From positions 186,001-250,000 of the forward strand of contig JAGDMU010000005.1 in assembly GCA_017860615.1 (NCBI GenBank): a stretch of DNA of 64,000 bases, written 5' to 3'. Position numbers and translations under genes: made by a program. Source of the DNA: Pseudomonadota bacterium (GTDB lineage: Bacteria; Campylobacterota; Campylobacteria; Campylobacterales; Sulfurospirillaceae). Of this stretch, positions 1 to 9,162 are shown in pieces. Position 1 is the first letter of the stretch. Each line of letters starts with the position of its first letter. Under the pieces are notes generated by a model. It ran no database searches. It saw nothing but the letters and a program-made list of their open reading frames with translations, and had not been told where the DNA came from.

Positions 1-1
1 T

Positions 2-145
2 GCGCAAAAAGTAGGTATGCAAACGGTAGCAGAATTCGTCGCCAACGAGGAGATATACCGCACTTGCAAGGAGCTTGAAATTGACTATTTTCAAGGCTAC
101 TTGTGGAGTGAGCCTATGCCTTTGGAGAATTTAGTGCTTCACTAA
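2..145 (+). CDS. EAL-domain protein, C-terminal fragment
   Basis: The window opens inside this gene; only the last 47 residues are visible. They match the end of an EAL (cyclic-di-GMP phosphodiesterase-type) domain: a TVAEFV stretch in place of the usual TVAEGVE, followed by DYFQGYLWSEPMP, which corresponds to the family's D-x-x-Q-G-Y-x-x-x-x-P. The gene continues upstream of the window, so its N-terminal sensor or GGDEF domains cannot be seen. The GVE-to-FVA change falls near a conserved position, so catalytic competence is uncertain. Confidence 0.75.
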   Translation, partial: AQKVGMQTVAEFVANEEIYRTCKELEIDYFQGYLWSEPMPLENLVLH

Positions 146-362
146 TATGTAAAGAACGTAGAGAACAAAAACCTCTTCATAAAGCAATCAAAGAGCATTA
201 CTGATTTAACGTAATGGCATTGATACTCTCTTCATGAAACGCCATATCTTAATTTGGCTTATTATCAGCACGTATAGCTTAATCACAGTTCAGTAACTAT
301 AAATTAACCCAAGAAGTGTAAGCTCTCTTCTGAATTTATATAACATTATGAAAGGATTTTCA

Positions 363-644
363 ATGATACATGAATCTAAAGAAACTATCAAAAGTTTCGA
401 CCAATCGTTACCGCGTAGAGTATTTTTTAAAAGTATGGCTTTTTTGAGTTTATTGACTTTCTCAACGATGCCACTGTATGCCAAAGGTTCTCAAGAACAA
501 ATGAAGTACCAATCCAAGCCTAACAATGGTCAAGCCTGTAAAGAGTGTATGCATTTTGAAGCCGAGAAGAAACAATGTAAGGTTGTAGACGGAACCATAA
601 GTGCTGATGGATGGTGTACGTTATATCATGCACCTCAAAAGTAA
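363..644 (+). CDS. High-potential iron-sulfur protein (HiPIP) with Tat-like signal
   Basis: This 93-residue protein has the HiPIP cysteine pattern: C59-x2-C62, C72 and C85, with aromatic residues near the last cysteine (GWCTLYH). It would bind one [4Fe-4S] cluster and carry electrons in the periplasm. The N-terminus has a twin-arginine-like motif (PRRVFFK, R18-R19) before a hydrophobic stretch ending near LYAKG, consistent with export of a folded cofactor protein. An ATG at 348 is in frame, but AAAGGA at 351-356 lies inside that extension and is spaced 6 nt from the ATG at 363, so 363 is the better start. HiPIPs are best known from phototrophs, but occur in other proteobacteria. The redox partner is not evident from the neighbours. 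Confidence 0.82.
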   Translation: MIHESKETIKSFDQSLPRRVFFKSMAFLSLLTFSTMPLYAKGSQEQMKYQSKPNNGQACKECMHFEAEKKQCKVVDGTISADGWCTLYHAPQK

Positions 645-676
645 ATTTGCGTTCTAAAAGAGTGTAGGCCAAATAG

Positions 677-722
677 TGGGCGACATTTAATTTATTTGGA
701 AAAAATAAAAAATTTACGCCCA
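677..722. other. Long AT-rich hairpin downstream of the HiPIP gene
   Basis: TGGGCG (677-682) can pair with CGCCCA (717-722), enclosing a partly self-complementary AT-rich interior. No clear U-run follows on the plus strand, so it may be a transcript-end or processing structure rather than a classical intrinsic terminator. It is the main structure in the first half of the 294-bp spacer between the HiPIP gene and cowN. Confidence 0.4.
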
Positions 723-773
723 AGGCTTGAATTTAGAAGGTGAAATTTCCACTTTTTAGGTTCTATTATTTTC

Positions 774-789
774 TTTTTACATGTAAAAA
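774..789. repeat. TTACATGTAA palindrome, copy 1 (16-bp perfect form)
   Basis: TTTTTACATGTAAAAA is a 16-bp perfect palindrome with TTACATGTAA at its centre (777-786). It lies in the spacer upstream of cowN, about 150 bp before the cowN start. The same 10-mer recurs seven more times in the window. Confidence 0.7.
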
Positions 790-881
790 TTTTAGCGAAA
801 CCATAACAAAAAAGTTGTTTTTTTTCTGCTTCTCTCGTGCTAACCATTCTCTTTTTTAAGCGCAAAACTTCACTAAAACGG

Positions 882-891
882 TTACATGTAA
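882..891. repeat. TTACATGTAA palindrome, copy 2
   Basis: A second perfect copy lies 105 bp after the first (about ten helical turns) and 47 bp before the cowN start codon. Its position would suit an operator, but copies inside coding sequences elsewhere argue against every copy being one. No sigma-54 (-24/-12) promoter was recognised in this spacer. Confidence 0.65.
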
Positions 892-938
892 TGTTGCGGA
901 ACACAACATGCATAAGTCTCTTAAAAAGGCTGCCTTTC

Positions 939-1241
939 ATGGAAGAGATACGCGATCGTTATGTGAGTTTTCACAATATTGACTGCTACGAAAATGCGAC
1001 TCAAGTGCTCGATGCGATGTATGAACTTTTTGAGCTTCACCCTGAAGCTAAAGATGATTTGTGGGTTCGTTTTGAAACACTTATTCCTAAAGATTATAAA
1101 GCTATTTTTGCAAAACATGATTCTAAGGACATTTTGTATCATATCTGCTCTCATGTCTTTTATCTTTCGGCACTTTTCGAAGCATATGAATTTGAAAAAG
1201 GGATTGAATTGATGGAAAAAGCGGAAATGGAGTGTTGTTAA
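939..1241 (+). CDS. cowN: N2-fixation sustaining protein CowN
   Basis: The 100-residue product begins MEEIRDRYVSFHNIDC, the hallmark N-terminus of CowN, a small soluble protein that lets nitrogenase work in the presence of carbon monoxide. Length and the helical, acidic remainder also fit the family. The open frame extends upstream to 837, but that extension is basic, unlike the family and overlaps the palindrome at 882. The ATG at 939 has AAAGG at 925-929 upstream and is preferred. No nif structural gene lies in this window, so its presence implies a nitrogenase elsewhere in the genome (inference). Confidence 0.85.
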   Translation: MEEIRDRYVSFHNIDCYENATQVLDAMYELFELHPEAKDDLWVRFETLIPKDYKAIFAKHDSKDILYHICSHVFYLSALFEAYEFEKGIELMEKAEMECC

Positions 1242-1270
1242 AAATCCCTTAAAAAACCTCTTACACTTGT

Positions 1271-1276
1271 TATAAT
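1271..1276 (+). promoter_or_regulatory. Extended -10 (TATAAT) for hemJ
   Basis: A perfect TATAAT sits 27 bp before the hemJ start, without a recognisable -35, as is usual for the vegetative sigma factor in this phylum. It suggests hemJ is transcribed independently of cowN. Confidence 0.55.
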
Positions 1277-1303
1277 GCGCTCATATTTTTGCAGGAGCGA
1301 AAA

Positions 1304-1828
1304 ATGGAGTATTATAGTTGGATTTTAACGTTTCACGTTATGGCGTTTATGTCATGGATGGCGATGCTTTTTTATCTGCCACGTCTTTTTGTCTATCATG
1401 TGGAACACGCTCACAAAAGTGAATTTGTCGAAGTCGTTAAAATACAAGAGTACAAAGTCTACAAATACATCGGACTTCCTGCCTTTTGGGGAACGCTTTT
1501 AAGCGGCTCAGCAATGCTCATTATCAACCCTGTTTTATTTGAAACAGGCGAATGGCTCTACGCAAAACTCGTTGTGGTGGCTATTATGACGGCGTATTCA
1601 TTTTCATTAGACTATTTCAGAGAAGCATTAGAAAAAGATGAGTGTGTACGTAGTGGTAAGTTTTTCCGCGCGTACAATGAAATCCCAACCCTACTTTCGA
1701 TTTTAATCGTAGCCTATGTTGTGGTTAAAACGTTTTCATTGCTTTTTACAACCATTACCATTGCACTGTTTGCTTTTATCATTTACATGATTATGCAACA
1801 ACCTGCGTACAAAGATAAAAAAAATTAG
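1304..1828 (+). CDS. hemJ: Protoporphyrinogen IX oxidase, HemJ family
   Basis: This 174-residue integral membrane protein has the HemJ (formerly UPF0093) signature near the N-terminus: FHVMAFMSWMAMLFYLPRLF followed by YHVEHA, with the conserved histidine in helix 1 and a conserved lysine in AKLVVV. HemJ oxidises protoporphyrinogen IX to protoporphyrin IX in haem synthesis and is the usual form in bacteria lacking HemG and HemY. Four or five membrane segments are visible. AGGAG at 1293-1297 is 6 nt before the ATG at 1304; the in-frame ATG at 1289 lies upstream of this SD and is rejected. The protein ends in a basic tail. Confidence 0.85.
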   Translation: MEYYSWILTFHVMAFMSWMAMLFYLPRLFVYHVEHAHKSEFVEVVKIQEYKVYKYIGLPAFWGTLLSGSAMLIINPVLFETGEWLYAKLVVVAIMTAYSFSLDYFREALEKDECVRSGKFFRAYNEIPTLLSILIVAYVVVKTFSLLFTTITIALFAFIIYMIMQQPAYKDKKN

Positions 1829-1846
1829 ACTTCTTACAAAGGAAAA

Positions 1847-1946
1847 GCACCAAAGGTGCGCGGGCACTCTGCCAAAGAGAACCCAGTGTTAACGTAGTTT
1901 TCAGAGCTTTGCTTTGAAAACGTGTCAAGAGTTCTGCAAGAACTCT
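1847..1946. terminator. Cluster of three hairpins between convergent genes
   Basis: Three inverted repeats lie between hemJ and the convergent flavoprotein gene. They are GCACC-AAA-GGTGC (1847-1859), GTTTTCA paired with TGAAAAC around TTTGC (about 1900-1922), and AGAGTTCT-GCA-AGAACTCT (1928-1946), which overlaps the flavoprotein stop codon. They probably end transcription from both sides, though none is followed by a long U-run. Confidence 0.5.
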
Positions 1947-3162
1947 ATGAAATACTCTGTCCTACAAGGTATCCTGACGCCCAAGCAAAGTGGAGGTTAA
2001 AGCCTCCACAATCGCCATCGATATCTAAAACTTCCCCACAAAAATAGAGATTTTTCATCTTCTGCGACATCATATTTTTAGCATCCAACTCACGAACATC
2101 CACACCACCAGCGCACACTTCCGCACTCTCAAACCCTTTGGTAGCATCGATGCCGATACGTAAGGCTTTGAGCGCGAAAACGATCTTTTTAAGCTCTTTT
2201 GCACCCAGCATGGATGCTTCTTTGATGTGCCCTAATTTAGTATTTTGAATGATAAAGTGTGCTAGCTTTTTGGGGATCATCCCTTCTAGCCATAATGAAA
2301 GCGATTTGTCTTTCGCCACACTCACTCTTTTTTGAAGCAGTGATGTCAACGCTTCACGCGAAAGATTTGGCAGAAGATCAAGGACAACATGTACCGTCTC
2401 TCCCTCTACAAATGCTTTAGAAGCCATACGACTGACATCTAAAATAGCACTGCCTGAGACTCCATACGCGGTAAAGAGCAGATCACCTTGCACGCTTGCA
2501 CGCTTTTGGTTCGCGATGTAAAGCTCCACAATAGCATCCATCTTCACCCCACTAGCTTCTTTAAGGTGTGGTTCATCGCTGATAAATTGCACTAAGGAGG
2601 GATATGGTTCAATCACACTGTGCCCTAAAGCTTTAGCAAATGCGTAACCACTGCCAGAACTTCCAAGGGTTGGCATTGCGACACTTCCTGTGGCAATGAC
2701 GCAGGCATCAAACGTCTGTTTTTGCTCTTTGGTATGCACAACAAACTCTGCACCATTTTTCTTAATTTCAAAGACTTCACTCTCAAGGGAAAACTTCACA
2801 CCCAAACTTCGAGCTTCATGTAGAAGCATATCGACCACAGAAGAGGCTTGGTGGCTCATAGGGTATAGTCTGCCCTCTTCGCCTTCGCGCATTTCAAGAC
2901 CTAAAGCCCTAAAATAGGCTTTACACGTCAATGTATCAAAACGTCTCAGCGCTTCTTTAGCAAAGCTAGGAGTCTCACCGTGATAACGCGTTATATTAAT
3001 TTTTTCATTGGAGATATTGCATTTACCATTGCCCGTGGCAAGAATCTTTCGACCCACTTTACTGTTTTTCTCAAAAACAGTTACAGTATGAGCTTTACGT
3101 GCCGCTTCGATGGCACACACAAGCCCTGAAGCTCCTGCTCCGATGATAGCCACACGACTCAT
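1945..3162 (-). CDS. HI0933/BaiN-like FAD flavoprotein
   Basis: The 405-residue protein starts with an FAD dinucleotide fold, IIGAGASGLVCAIEAA (G8-x-G10-x-x-G13), then GRKILATGNGKCNISN, a stretch diagnostic of the HI0933/YhiN/BaiN family, and ends with a second FAD contact in YFCGEVLDIDGDCGGFN. These are NAD(P)/FAD-dependent oxidoreductases, some reducing conjugated double bonds; substrates of most members are unknown. The ATG overlaps the stop of the upstream CvfB-like gene (ATGA type, 4 nt), so the two are translated together. The functional link between them is unclear. No truncation or missing motif was noticed. Confidence 0.82.
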   Translation of the reverse strand: MSRVAIIGAGASGLVCAIEAARKAHTVTVFEKNSKVGRKILATGNGKCNISNEKINITRYHGETPSFAKEALRRFDTLTCKAYFRALGLEMREGEEGRLYPMSHQASSVVDMLLHEARSLGVKFSLESEVFEIKKNGAEFVVHTKEQKQTFDACVIATGSVAMPTLGSSGSGYAFAKALGHSVIEPYPSLVQFISDEPHLKEASGVKMDAIVELYIANQKRASVQGDLLFTAYGVSGSAILDVSRMASKAFVEGETVHVVLDLLPNLSREALTSLLQKRVSVAKDKSLSLWLEGMIPKKLAHFIIQNTKLGHIKEASMLGAKELKKIVFALKALRIGIDATKGFESAEVCAGGVDVRELDAKNMMSQKMKNLYFCGEVLDIDGDCGGFNLHFAWASGYLVGQSIS

Positions 3163-3998
3163 AACAGACGCATACCTTCATCATTCACTTCAAGTTTTTT
3201 CGCATCAATAAGCTTCGTGAGTGCGCGTTTATAGGCTTTTCGACTCAACCCAAAACGCTCTGAGATGAGTTCAGGCGTACTTTTGTAATTCATCTCACAC
3301 GCACCACCCGTAAGACTTAAAATCTCAACGATCTTTGAAGCAGCCACTTCATCACTCTTGTCACCGATAGGTTGTAAAATGATGTCCAATTTACCGTCTT
3401 TGCGTAACGTTTTGATGTAGCCAATTTTTTCATCTCCCACTTCGATGTTCTCAAAAATTTCATTGTGGAAGATAAGCCCATCGTAAAGGTTGTTGACGAT
3501 GACTTTAAATCCAAGCGGTGTGCGCTCACGCACCAAACACTTCACCTCTTGTTTGAGTTTGAGCGCTTTGAGATCTTTCTTTAAAAAATCATGGTATTTT
3601 TGACTACCGATAATGCGTCCTGTTTCATCGTCCAAACAGACCTGCACGATTACTTTCATGCCCACATAAAATGGGAACTTTTGAAGCGCTTTAGGTACGA
3701 GCAAGTCTTTAGGCAAACCCCAGTCCACAAATGCCCCAAAAGGCGTTACATCCACCACTTCAAAACAGCCAAATTCATCGAGCATCGCTTTAGGAAATGT
3801 GGTACTCGCCACGATGCGATCTTCCGAGTCAAAATAGACAAAGACATCGATCTCATCGCCTTCTTTCATCGCATAGGTGACGTATTGGTTTGGCATAAGA
3901 ACTTCATCTTGATCTTCACAGATCAGGTAAACGCCGTTATCGGTATAACGGTTGATTTTGAGGCGATTTTTCTCGCCTACCAGTAAATATTGATTCAT
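3159..3998 (-). CDS. CvfB-like S1 RNA-binding protein
   Basis: The 279-residue protein has the CvfB/YitL architecture: an N-terminal S1-like barrel, a central S1 domain with VVDVTPFGAFVDWGLPKDLL, a third OB-like segment, and a C-terminal winged-helix-like part (PELISERFGLSRKAYKRALT). CvfB in Gram-positives binds RNA and affects virulence gene expression; the role here is unknown, so no symbol is assigned. It is first in a two-gene unit with the flavoprotein gene. Only a weak purine-rich SD precedes the ATG. Confidence 0.75.
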   Translation of the reverse strand: MNQYLLVGEKNRLKINRYTDNGVYLICEDQDEVLMPNQYVTYAMKEGDEIDVFVYFDSEDRIVASTTFPKAMLDEFGCFEVVDVTPFGAFVDWGLPKDLLVPKALQKFPFYVGMKVIVQVCLDDETGRIIGSQKYHDFLKKDLKALKLKQEVKCLVRERTPLGFKVIVNNLYDGLIFHNEIFENIEVGDEKIGYIKTLRKDGKLDIILQPIGDKSDEVAASKIVEILSLTGGACEMNYKSTPELISERFGLSRKAYKRALTKLIDAKKLEVNDEGMRLL

Positions 3999-4017
3999 TA
4001 TTGCTTCTTTAAATTAT

Positions 4018-4422
4018 TTATTTTATTTGGCACTTGTCGTGCATATCACTCAGTTCCATATTCAGCGCTTTGGTAGAGATCATTACTTCCCACAGTGAGA
4101 TGAAAAGTGAGAGACACATTGCGATCAAACTAAGCCCAAAGATCTGTTTGCCGATGCCAAAGAGCCCCAAAAAAAGTTCAAACATGGAGAGTGTACAGAG
4201 TAAGATGGAAAGCACTCCAAAAAATTGCATCCATTTGGTCAACTCCAAACGGTGTTTTAGATTGCTAATTTGTTTGTACTCTTCACAATTATCGCGCTCC
4301 AATGACTGGCGGTGCAACATGCGAATCAGTTGTGCTACGGCTAGAAAACGGTTGGTATAGGCAAGTAACAACAATGAAACGGCTGGAAATAAAAGTGCGG
4401 GGGTTGAAATCTCAATCTCCAT
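4018..4422 (-). CDS. DUF2721 membrane protein
   Basis: The 134-residue product resembles DUF2721 proteins: an N-terminal membrane segment (ALLFPAVSLLLLAYTNRFL), a cytoplasmic basic/acidic helix (about residues 33-65), then two further membrane helices (about 68-115) and a short polar tail. The function of the family is unknown. AAGGATCGTT precedes the ATG with good spacing. The gene follows the same strand as the CvfB-like gene 20 nt downstream and may share its transcript. Confidence 0.65.
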   Translation of the reverse strand: MEIEISTPALLFPAVSLLLLAYTNRFLAVAQLIRMLHRQSLERDNCEEYKQISNLKHRLELTKWMQFFGVLSILLCTLSMFELFLGLFGIGKQIFGLSLIAMCLSLFISLWEVMISTKALNMELSDMHDKCQIK

Positions 4423-4521
4423 AACGATCCTTAGAATTTTTCTGAATAGTGATAGTCTATTGTATCTTAAATCGCCCTAACAACCGCTTTAGCTCAAACC
4501 AAACTTTATGCTTTCGTGCGC

Positions 4522-4527
4522 TATAAT
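4522..4527 (+). promoter_or_regulatory. -10 element (TATAAT) for the mutS7-like gene
   Basis: TATAAT lies about 20 bp before the GTG at 4545 and 33 bp before the alternative ATG at 4560. With initiation near 4534, a start at 4560 would leave a leader containing AGAGGTGG, whereas a start at 4545 would leave almost none. Confidence 0.5.
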
Positions 4528-4544
4528 TTATTCAATTTACAGAG

Positions 4545-7493
4545 GTGGAAACGAAACGAATGCTTGAAAATATTGCTCAAATGCTCTGTTCCAAAGAGAG
4601 ATTACTCACTGAAATCTACTTCGATCTTCAGCTCTTTTTTGAAGAAAAATATGGCAAAAATACCATCGTTTTTATGGAGATTGGCTCTTTTTTTGAAACC
4701 TATGAAGTCAACAATGAAACGCATCAAATCGGAAAAGCCAAAGAAGTTTCAGAGCTACTCAACATCCAACTCACCCGAAAAAACAAATCCATTTTAGAAA
4801 ATTCACTCCAAAATCCTCTTTTGGCAGGCATTCCCTCCGTTTCACTGGATCGCTACCTTTCTCGCCTCGTTCAGACTAAAAAATACACCATCGTTTTAGT
4901 GCGCCAAAAAGGTGAACCACCGCATGTGAAGCGTTACATCTCAAACATTATAAGCCCTGGTACAAACTTTGATTACCTCATTGAATCCAGCGAGAACTAT
5001 CTTGTTTCATTGCTAGTTGACTGCAATCATTCTATTTATTCGGTCGGTTACAGTGCCATTGATGTTACCACAGGCAAAACCATCATCAATGAAGTCCATG
5101 GCACGAGAGAAGATAAAACGTATGCCTTAGATGAGATTTTCAACCTATTACAAACCTATAAAACCAGCGAAATCGTGCTTACGTTTAACACGGAGAGCAT
5201 CGATAAAGAGTGGGTGCAAAACTACCTTGAGATTACACCAAGTGTGGCGCATAGCATCAACAAAGAGCGTCTTAAAGTGGCGTATCAAAACGAACTGTTT
5301 GGACGTATTTACGCGATCCGCTCCCTCCTCTCGCCTATCGAATACCTCGACATCGAGCGTTACCCTTATGCGAGCGAATCACTCGCCATTCTGTGCGATT
5401 TTATCATCGAGCATGATGCCAACATCATCGAGAAGATGAGTCGCCCTATATTACTCGGAAACAGTCGTTATCTTTACATCGGCAATAATGCCCTTGAACA
5501 GCTCGACATCATCTCTAAAAACCCTTCAGAGATGACCCTTTTAAATCTGATAGACCAAACGTCAACGGCGATTGGAAAGCGCCTTTTAAAAGAGCGCTTG
5601 CTCAATCCTATTTGTGATCTAAAAACGCTAAACGAACGTTTTGATCTCAGTAGCCAACTCATTAAAGAGTATAAAAAATTTGAGATTGCACTCAAACAAG
5701 TCTATGATTTGGAACGCATTTTAAGGCGTATTGCTCTTAAAAAATTGCACCCTTTAGAGCTTGATTATCTCAGCACCTCGCTTGAAGCCATTTTAGGCAT
5801 CTTGAAAGAGGCTGAACTTAAAAAAGTTCCGACACCCAAAGATCTTTTTGATGAGAGCGAAGCCCTTTTAACAATGCTTCAAAGTACGTTTGTGCTGGAT
5901 ATCTGCGCCAAGTTTCGCAAAGATCAGATCAGCGAAAACCTTTTTCTTAAAGGGATCTATCCGCAAATCGATAAAATCGAACAGAGTAAAGAAGAGCGTT
6001 TTAGTGCACTTGAGCATATCTCACGTCATATTGAAGCACTTTTTGAAGAGAGTAACCGCACGACGCTGAGCATTGAGTGGTTGGAGAGTGAGGGGCACTA
6101 CATCTCCATCAGCAAAAACCGTTTTGCGCTGATTGAAGAGAAGCTTATGCAAAGCTTTATCACCATTGGAGAGAAGCACTACTTTTTCAAAGACTTTACC
6201 TTTAGACATCTTAAAAACAGCGTGAAGATTTCAGCATCCCTCATCGAAGAGATTTCCCAAGAGATCACACTCAGTAACCTTCAAATGATCGCTTTGGTCA
6301 AACAGCGTTACGATGAGATGATAGAGAAGATCGAAACACATTACGCCCTCACCTTAGAGCATTTAATCGCGTTTGTTGGCACACTCGATGTTGCGCTTAG
6401 TAATGCCAAATGTGCGGTGCTTTATAACTACACACGACCTGAGCTGTTACCGATGCAAGAAGAAAAACGCTTTATCGAAGCCATTGGACTACGCCATCCA
6501 CTCATTGAGTCACGCGAGGAAAATGGCATTTACATTCCTAACGATATTTTCCTAGGTCACGCTTCAGCTGAAATCACCCACGATCATGTCACCTTAGAAG
6601 CGTGCAGCGCCAATGAGGTGCAAGGCATCTTACTTTACGGTATCAATTCCAGTGGTAAATCCTCACTCATGAAAAGCCTTGGCATTGCCGTCATTATGGC
6701 GCAAGCGGGCTTTTTTGTACCGTGTGCCTCTATGCGTTTTAACCTGTTTGATAAAATCTTCACACGTATCATCAGCCACGACAATCTCTACAAAGGGCTT
6801 TCAACCTTCACCGTCGAAATGTTGGAGCTCAAAAATATCTTTAACCGCACCACAGAATTTTCACTCGTACTGGGTGATGAAATCAGCCATGGAACGGAGA
6901 CCGAATCCGCTCTTGCCATTGTGGCAAGTGCCATTACAAAGATGCACTCCCTAGGCTCTTTCTTTGTCTTTGCGACCCATCTGCATCAGCTAAATCACCT
7001 TCCCATCATTGCTGAGATTAAAAAAGTGATCTATTTGCATTTAGGTGTGAGCTATGATGAGGAAAATGACAAACTGCTTTACAACCGTAAGCTCGAAATT
7101 GGTAGTGGTAGTTCATTGTATGGTTTGGAGTTTGCCAAGTCTTTACACATGGATAAAGAGTTTATCAAAACAGCCTATGACATCAGAAGAAGCCTCGCAG
7201 GCGAACTGGGTGAAGTAGAGCTTTTAAAGCAGAAAAAACGCAGCAAATACAATAAAAACCTTTACCTCTCCAAGTGTGCACTCTGCGATGAGTATGTCGA
7301 TGAAGTGCATCACATCAAAGCGCAAGAGAGTGCCGATGCCAACGGCAATATCGAGCATTTTCACCAAAACCACCGCTACAATCTCATCCCTCTGTGTGCG
7401 AAACACCATAAAATGGTGCATGAAGGAAAGATTATAATTAGCGGTTTTGTGATGAGCAGTGAAGGACTCAAACTCCACTACGAAGAGAAGTAA
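4545..7493 (+). CDS. MutS7-type mismatch-recognition ATPase with C-terminal HNH domain
   Basis: The 982-residue protein has a full MutS core. Domain I carries an F-x-E mismatch-wedge motif (F49-F-E51 in [10 protein letters not shown]) and a [18 protein letters not shown] block. The ATPase has Walker [10 protein letters not shown] (from residue 699), Walker B LVLGDEIS (D778-E779) and [10 protein letters not shown]. After residue about 900 comes an HNH nuclease: C911-x2-C914, HH at 922-923, and [14 protein letters not shown]. This MutS-HNH arrangement defines the MutS7 group reported from epsilonproteobacteria, octocoral mitochondria and giant viruses. The family knowledge suggests mismatch recognition and DNA cleavage in one chain, replacing MutL/MutH; that is not shown here. 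The start is either GTG 4545 or ATG 4560; both keep all domains. Confidence 0.85.
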   Translation: METKRMLENIAQMLCSKERLLTEIYFDLQLFFEEKYGKNTIVFMEIGSFFETYEVNNETHQIGKAKEVSELLNIQLTRKNKSILENSLQNPLLAGIPSVSLDRYLSRLVQTKKYTIVLVRQKGEPPHVKRYISNIISPGTNFDYLIESSENYLVSLLVDCNHSIYSVGYSAIDVTTGKTIINEVHGTREDKTYALDEIFNLLQTYKTSEIVLTFNTESIDKEWVQNYLEITPSVAHSINKERLKVAYQNELFGRIYAIRSLLSPIEYLDIERYPYASESLAILCDFIIEHDANIIEKMSRPILLGNSRYLYIGNNALEQLDIISKNPSEMTLLNLIDQTSTAIGKRLLKERLLNPICDLKTLNERFDLSSQLIKEYKKFEIALKQVYDLERILRRIALKKLHPLELDYLSTSLEAILGILKEAELKKVPTPKDLFDESEALLTMLQSTFVLDICAKFRKDQISENLFLKGIYPQIDKIEQSKEERFSALEHISRHIEALFEESNRTTLSIEWLESEGHYISISKNRFALIEEKLMQSFITIGEKHYFFKDFTFRHLKNSVKISASLIEEISQEITLSNLQMIALVKQRYDEMIEKIETHYALTLEHLIAFVGTLDVALSNAKCAVLYNYTRPELLPMQEEKRFIEAIGLRHPLIESREENGIYIPNDIFLGHASAEITHDHVTLEACSANEVQGILLYGINSSGKSSLMKSLGIAVIMAQAGFFVPCASMRFNLFDKIFTRIISHDNLYKGLSTFTVEMLELKNIFNRTTEFSLVLGDEISHGTETESALAIVASAITKMHSLGSFFVFATHLHQLNHLPIIAEIKKVIYLHLGVSYDEENDKLLYNRKLEIGSGSSLYGLEFAKSLHMDKEFIKTAYDIRRSLAGELGEVELLKQKKRSKYNKNLYLSKCALCDEYVDEVHHIKAQESADANGNIEHFHQNHRYNLIPLCAKHHKMVHEGKIIISGFVMSSEGLKLHYEEK

Positions 7494-7524
7494 AGAGTGA
7501 AAAACACTCTTTACATGTCAAGAT

Positions 7525-9099
7525 TCAAGCGGTTTTAAACTGCGCTAATGTCGTACTCAAACTCTCAGAAAGCCGTGCAAGATGCTCCGCAGCAGAGGCT
7601 ATTTCTTCAACACTTCTCGCATTCGAGCTAGATAAGCTATTGATCTCTTCGATTTTATGAATGACGGCGCTATTAATGCGCTTAACATTATCTTCCGCTT
7701 TTGCCACGACCTCATCGGTTGCACTCACACTTTCATCGAGCAAACTCACCGCATCAATGGTTTGGGTGCTCACTTTAGTAGAAAACGCACCTAAATCATG
7801 AATGCGTTTCGCATTATGGTTCATCTGCCCACAAATATCTTGAATGGATTGAACGATGACATTAATCGTTGCATTTGTTTCAACTAAACTTTTTTGCGTT
7901 CGCTCCGCTAACTTTCGTACCTCATCCGCCACAACCGCAAAACCTCGTCCATGTTCCCCTGCCCGCGCTGCTTCAATAGCAGCATTAAGGGCAAGAAGGT
8001 TAGTCTGTTCTGCAATATCGCTAATAACATCCAAAACGCTCTTCACTTGATCGGTATCGTGTGAAAGCTGATTGAGACGATCATTAATGTTCGACTCTGC
8101 ATGGACCATATCATCCAGTTGAGCAATCGTTTCATTCAATAAGTCTTGAGCCAATAAAAGACTCTTTTGTGCCGTATGAATTGTCTCTTTGACGTGTTTA
8201 ACATGATCACTTGTGTGTTCAATTTCGGACGCAACTAAAGCAGCTTCCTGCGTTGTCTGCTTCACAACAGAAGATTCTTCTTCTGCACGTTTACCTATTT
8301 GCAAACTGGTACTGGAGAGTTCTTCTGCCACAGAAGCATTCTCAAGTGCATTTCCTTTAGCTTCACCAATTGCATGTGAAATTTCTTGAAGAAGAGCATT
8401 GACGGTATACATTGTTTCACTGATCTCATCGTGCGTATCAAGTTGCAGTGAACTATTTAATGCCTTACTCTGGCGCATTTGCTCGCATTTGGATTGTGCT
8501 TGAGCTACAGAATATTTGATAGAGCGTGTGAGAAAAAAGAAGAGCACCAAGATAACAATAGAGACACAACCAAGGACGATCTGGGATGTTATTTTATTAT
8601 TTTCCAGTCGATCAAAATTGGTTTTTTTCATATTTTTAGAGAGCTCATGAATATTATCTAAAATTGACTCAAAGGTATTTACATTCTTTTTGGACTTATC
8701 GCTACTGGCTTGATAATCTTCAAAAGAACCGCTATCGACCGTTTTTTTAGGTTCATTGGCAACAGCCCATATTTCAATCGACTTTTTAATTTCTGCAATC
8801 TTATCTTGATTGATTTTAGATCGAAACAACTGGGAAAGTGTTTCGATCTGTGGAAGGATTCTTTCGTAATGGTGTTGATAAGCAGCCAAAGCCTCTTCAC
8901 GATAATAATTTTGATAGTTACGCTGTTCAATCCGCATTTGCAAAAAGTGTGACTCCAATTCTTGAATGGTAGAAAAACGTACGGCTATTCCTTTTGCATT
9001 AGTGCTTAGCTCCACAATCTGATACCCCAATGCTCCAAAGCCTAAAATCAATATAAGTAAAAGGAGTGTTAGTTTCCCTTTAATGGTCCTAAGCAACAT
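7525..9099 (-). CDS. Methyl-accepting chemotaxis protein
   Basis: The 524-residue receptor has TM1 (about 10-27), a helical periplasmic region (about 30-170), TM2 (about 174-190) and a long cytoplasmic coiled coil. The signalling tip is clear: [20 protein letters not shown] (361-380) followed by [20 protein letters not shown]. The segment after TM2 is short and no strong HAMP domain was recognised. The ligand is unknown. The C-terminus lacks an NWETF-like CheR-binding pentapeptide. AAGGATTTGTA before the ATG supports the start. Confidence 0.88.
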   Translation of the reverse strand: MLLRTIKGKLTLLLLILILGFGALGYQIVELSTNAKGIAVRFSTIQELESHFLQMRIEQRNYQNYYREEALAAYQHHYERILPQIETLSQLFRSKINQDKIAEIKKSIEIWAVANEPKKTVDSGSFEDYQASSDKSKKNVNTFESILDNIHELSKNMKKTNFDRLENNKITSQIVLGCVSIVILVLFFFLTRSIKYSVAQAQSKCEQMRQSKALNSSLQLDTHDEISETMYTVNALLQEISHAIGEAKGNALENASVAEELSSTSLQIGKRAEEESSVVKQTTQEAALVASEIEHTSDHVKHVKETIHTAQKSLLLAQDLLNETIAQLDDMVHAESNINDRLNQLSHDTDQVKSVLDVISDIAEQTNLLALNAAIEAARAGEHGRGFAVVADEVRKLAERTQKSLVETNATINVIVQSIQDICGQMNHNAKRIHDLGAFSTKVSTQTIDAVSLLDESVSATDEVVAKAEDNVKRINSAVIHKIEEINSLSSSNARSVEEIASAAEHLARLSESLSTTLAQFKTA

Positions 9100-9162
9100 T
9101 ACAAATCCTTCGTATGAATTTCGCTTGATTATAAAGCCATGATTCTTAAAATGCTAATAAAA

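Noticed and set aside
7240-7493. HNH part of the MutS gene as an inserted homing endonuclease or intein
   Set aside because: It is at the extreme C-terminus, in frame, and matches the known MutS7 domain order; no intein splice motifs were seen.
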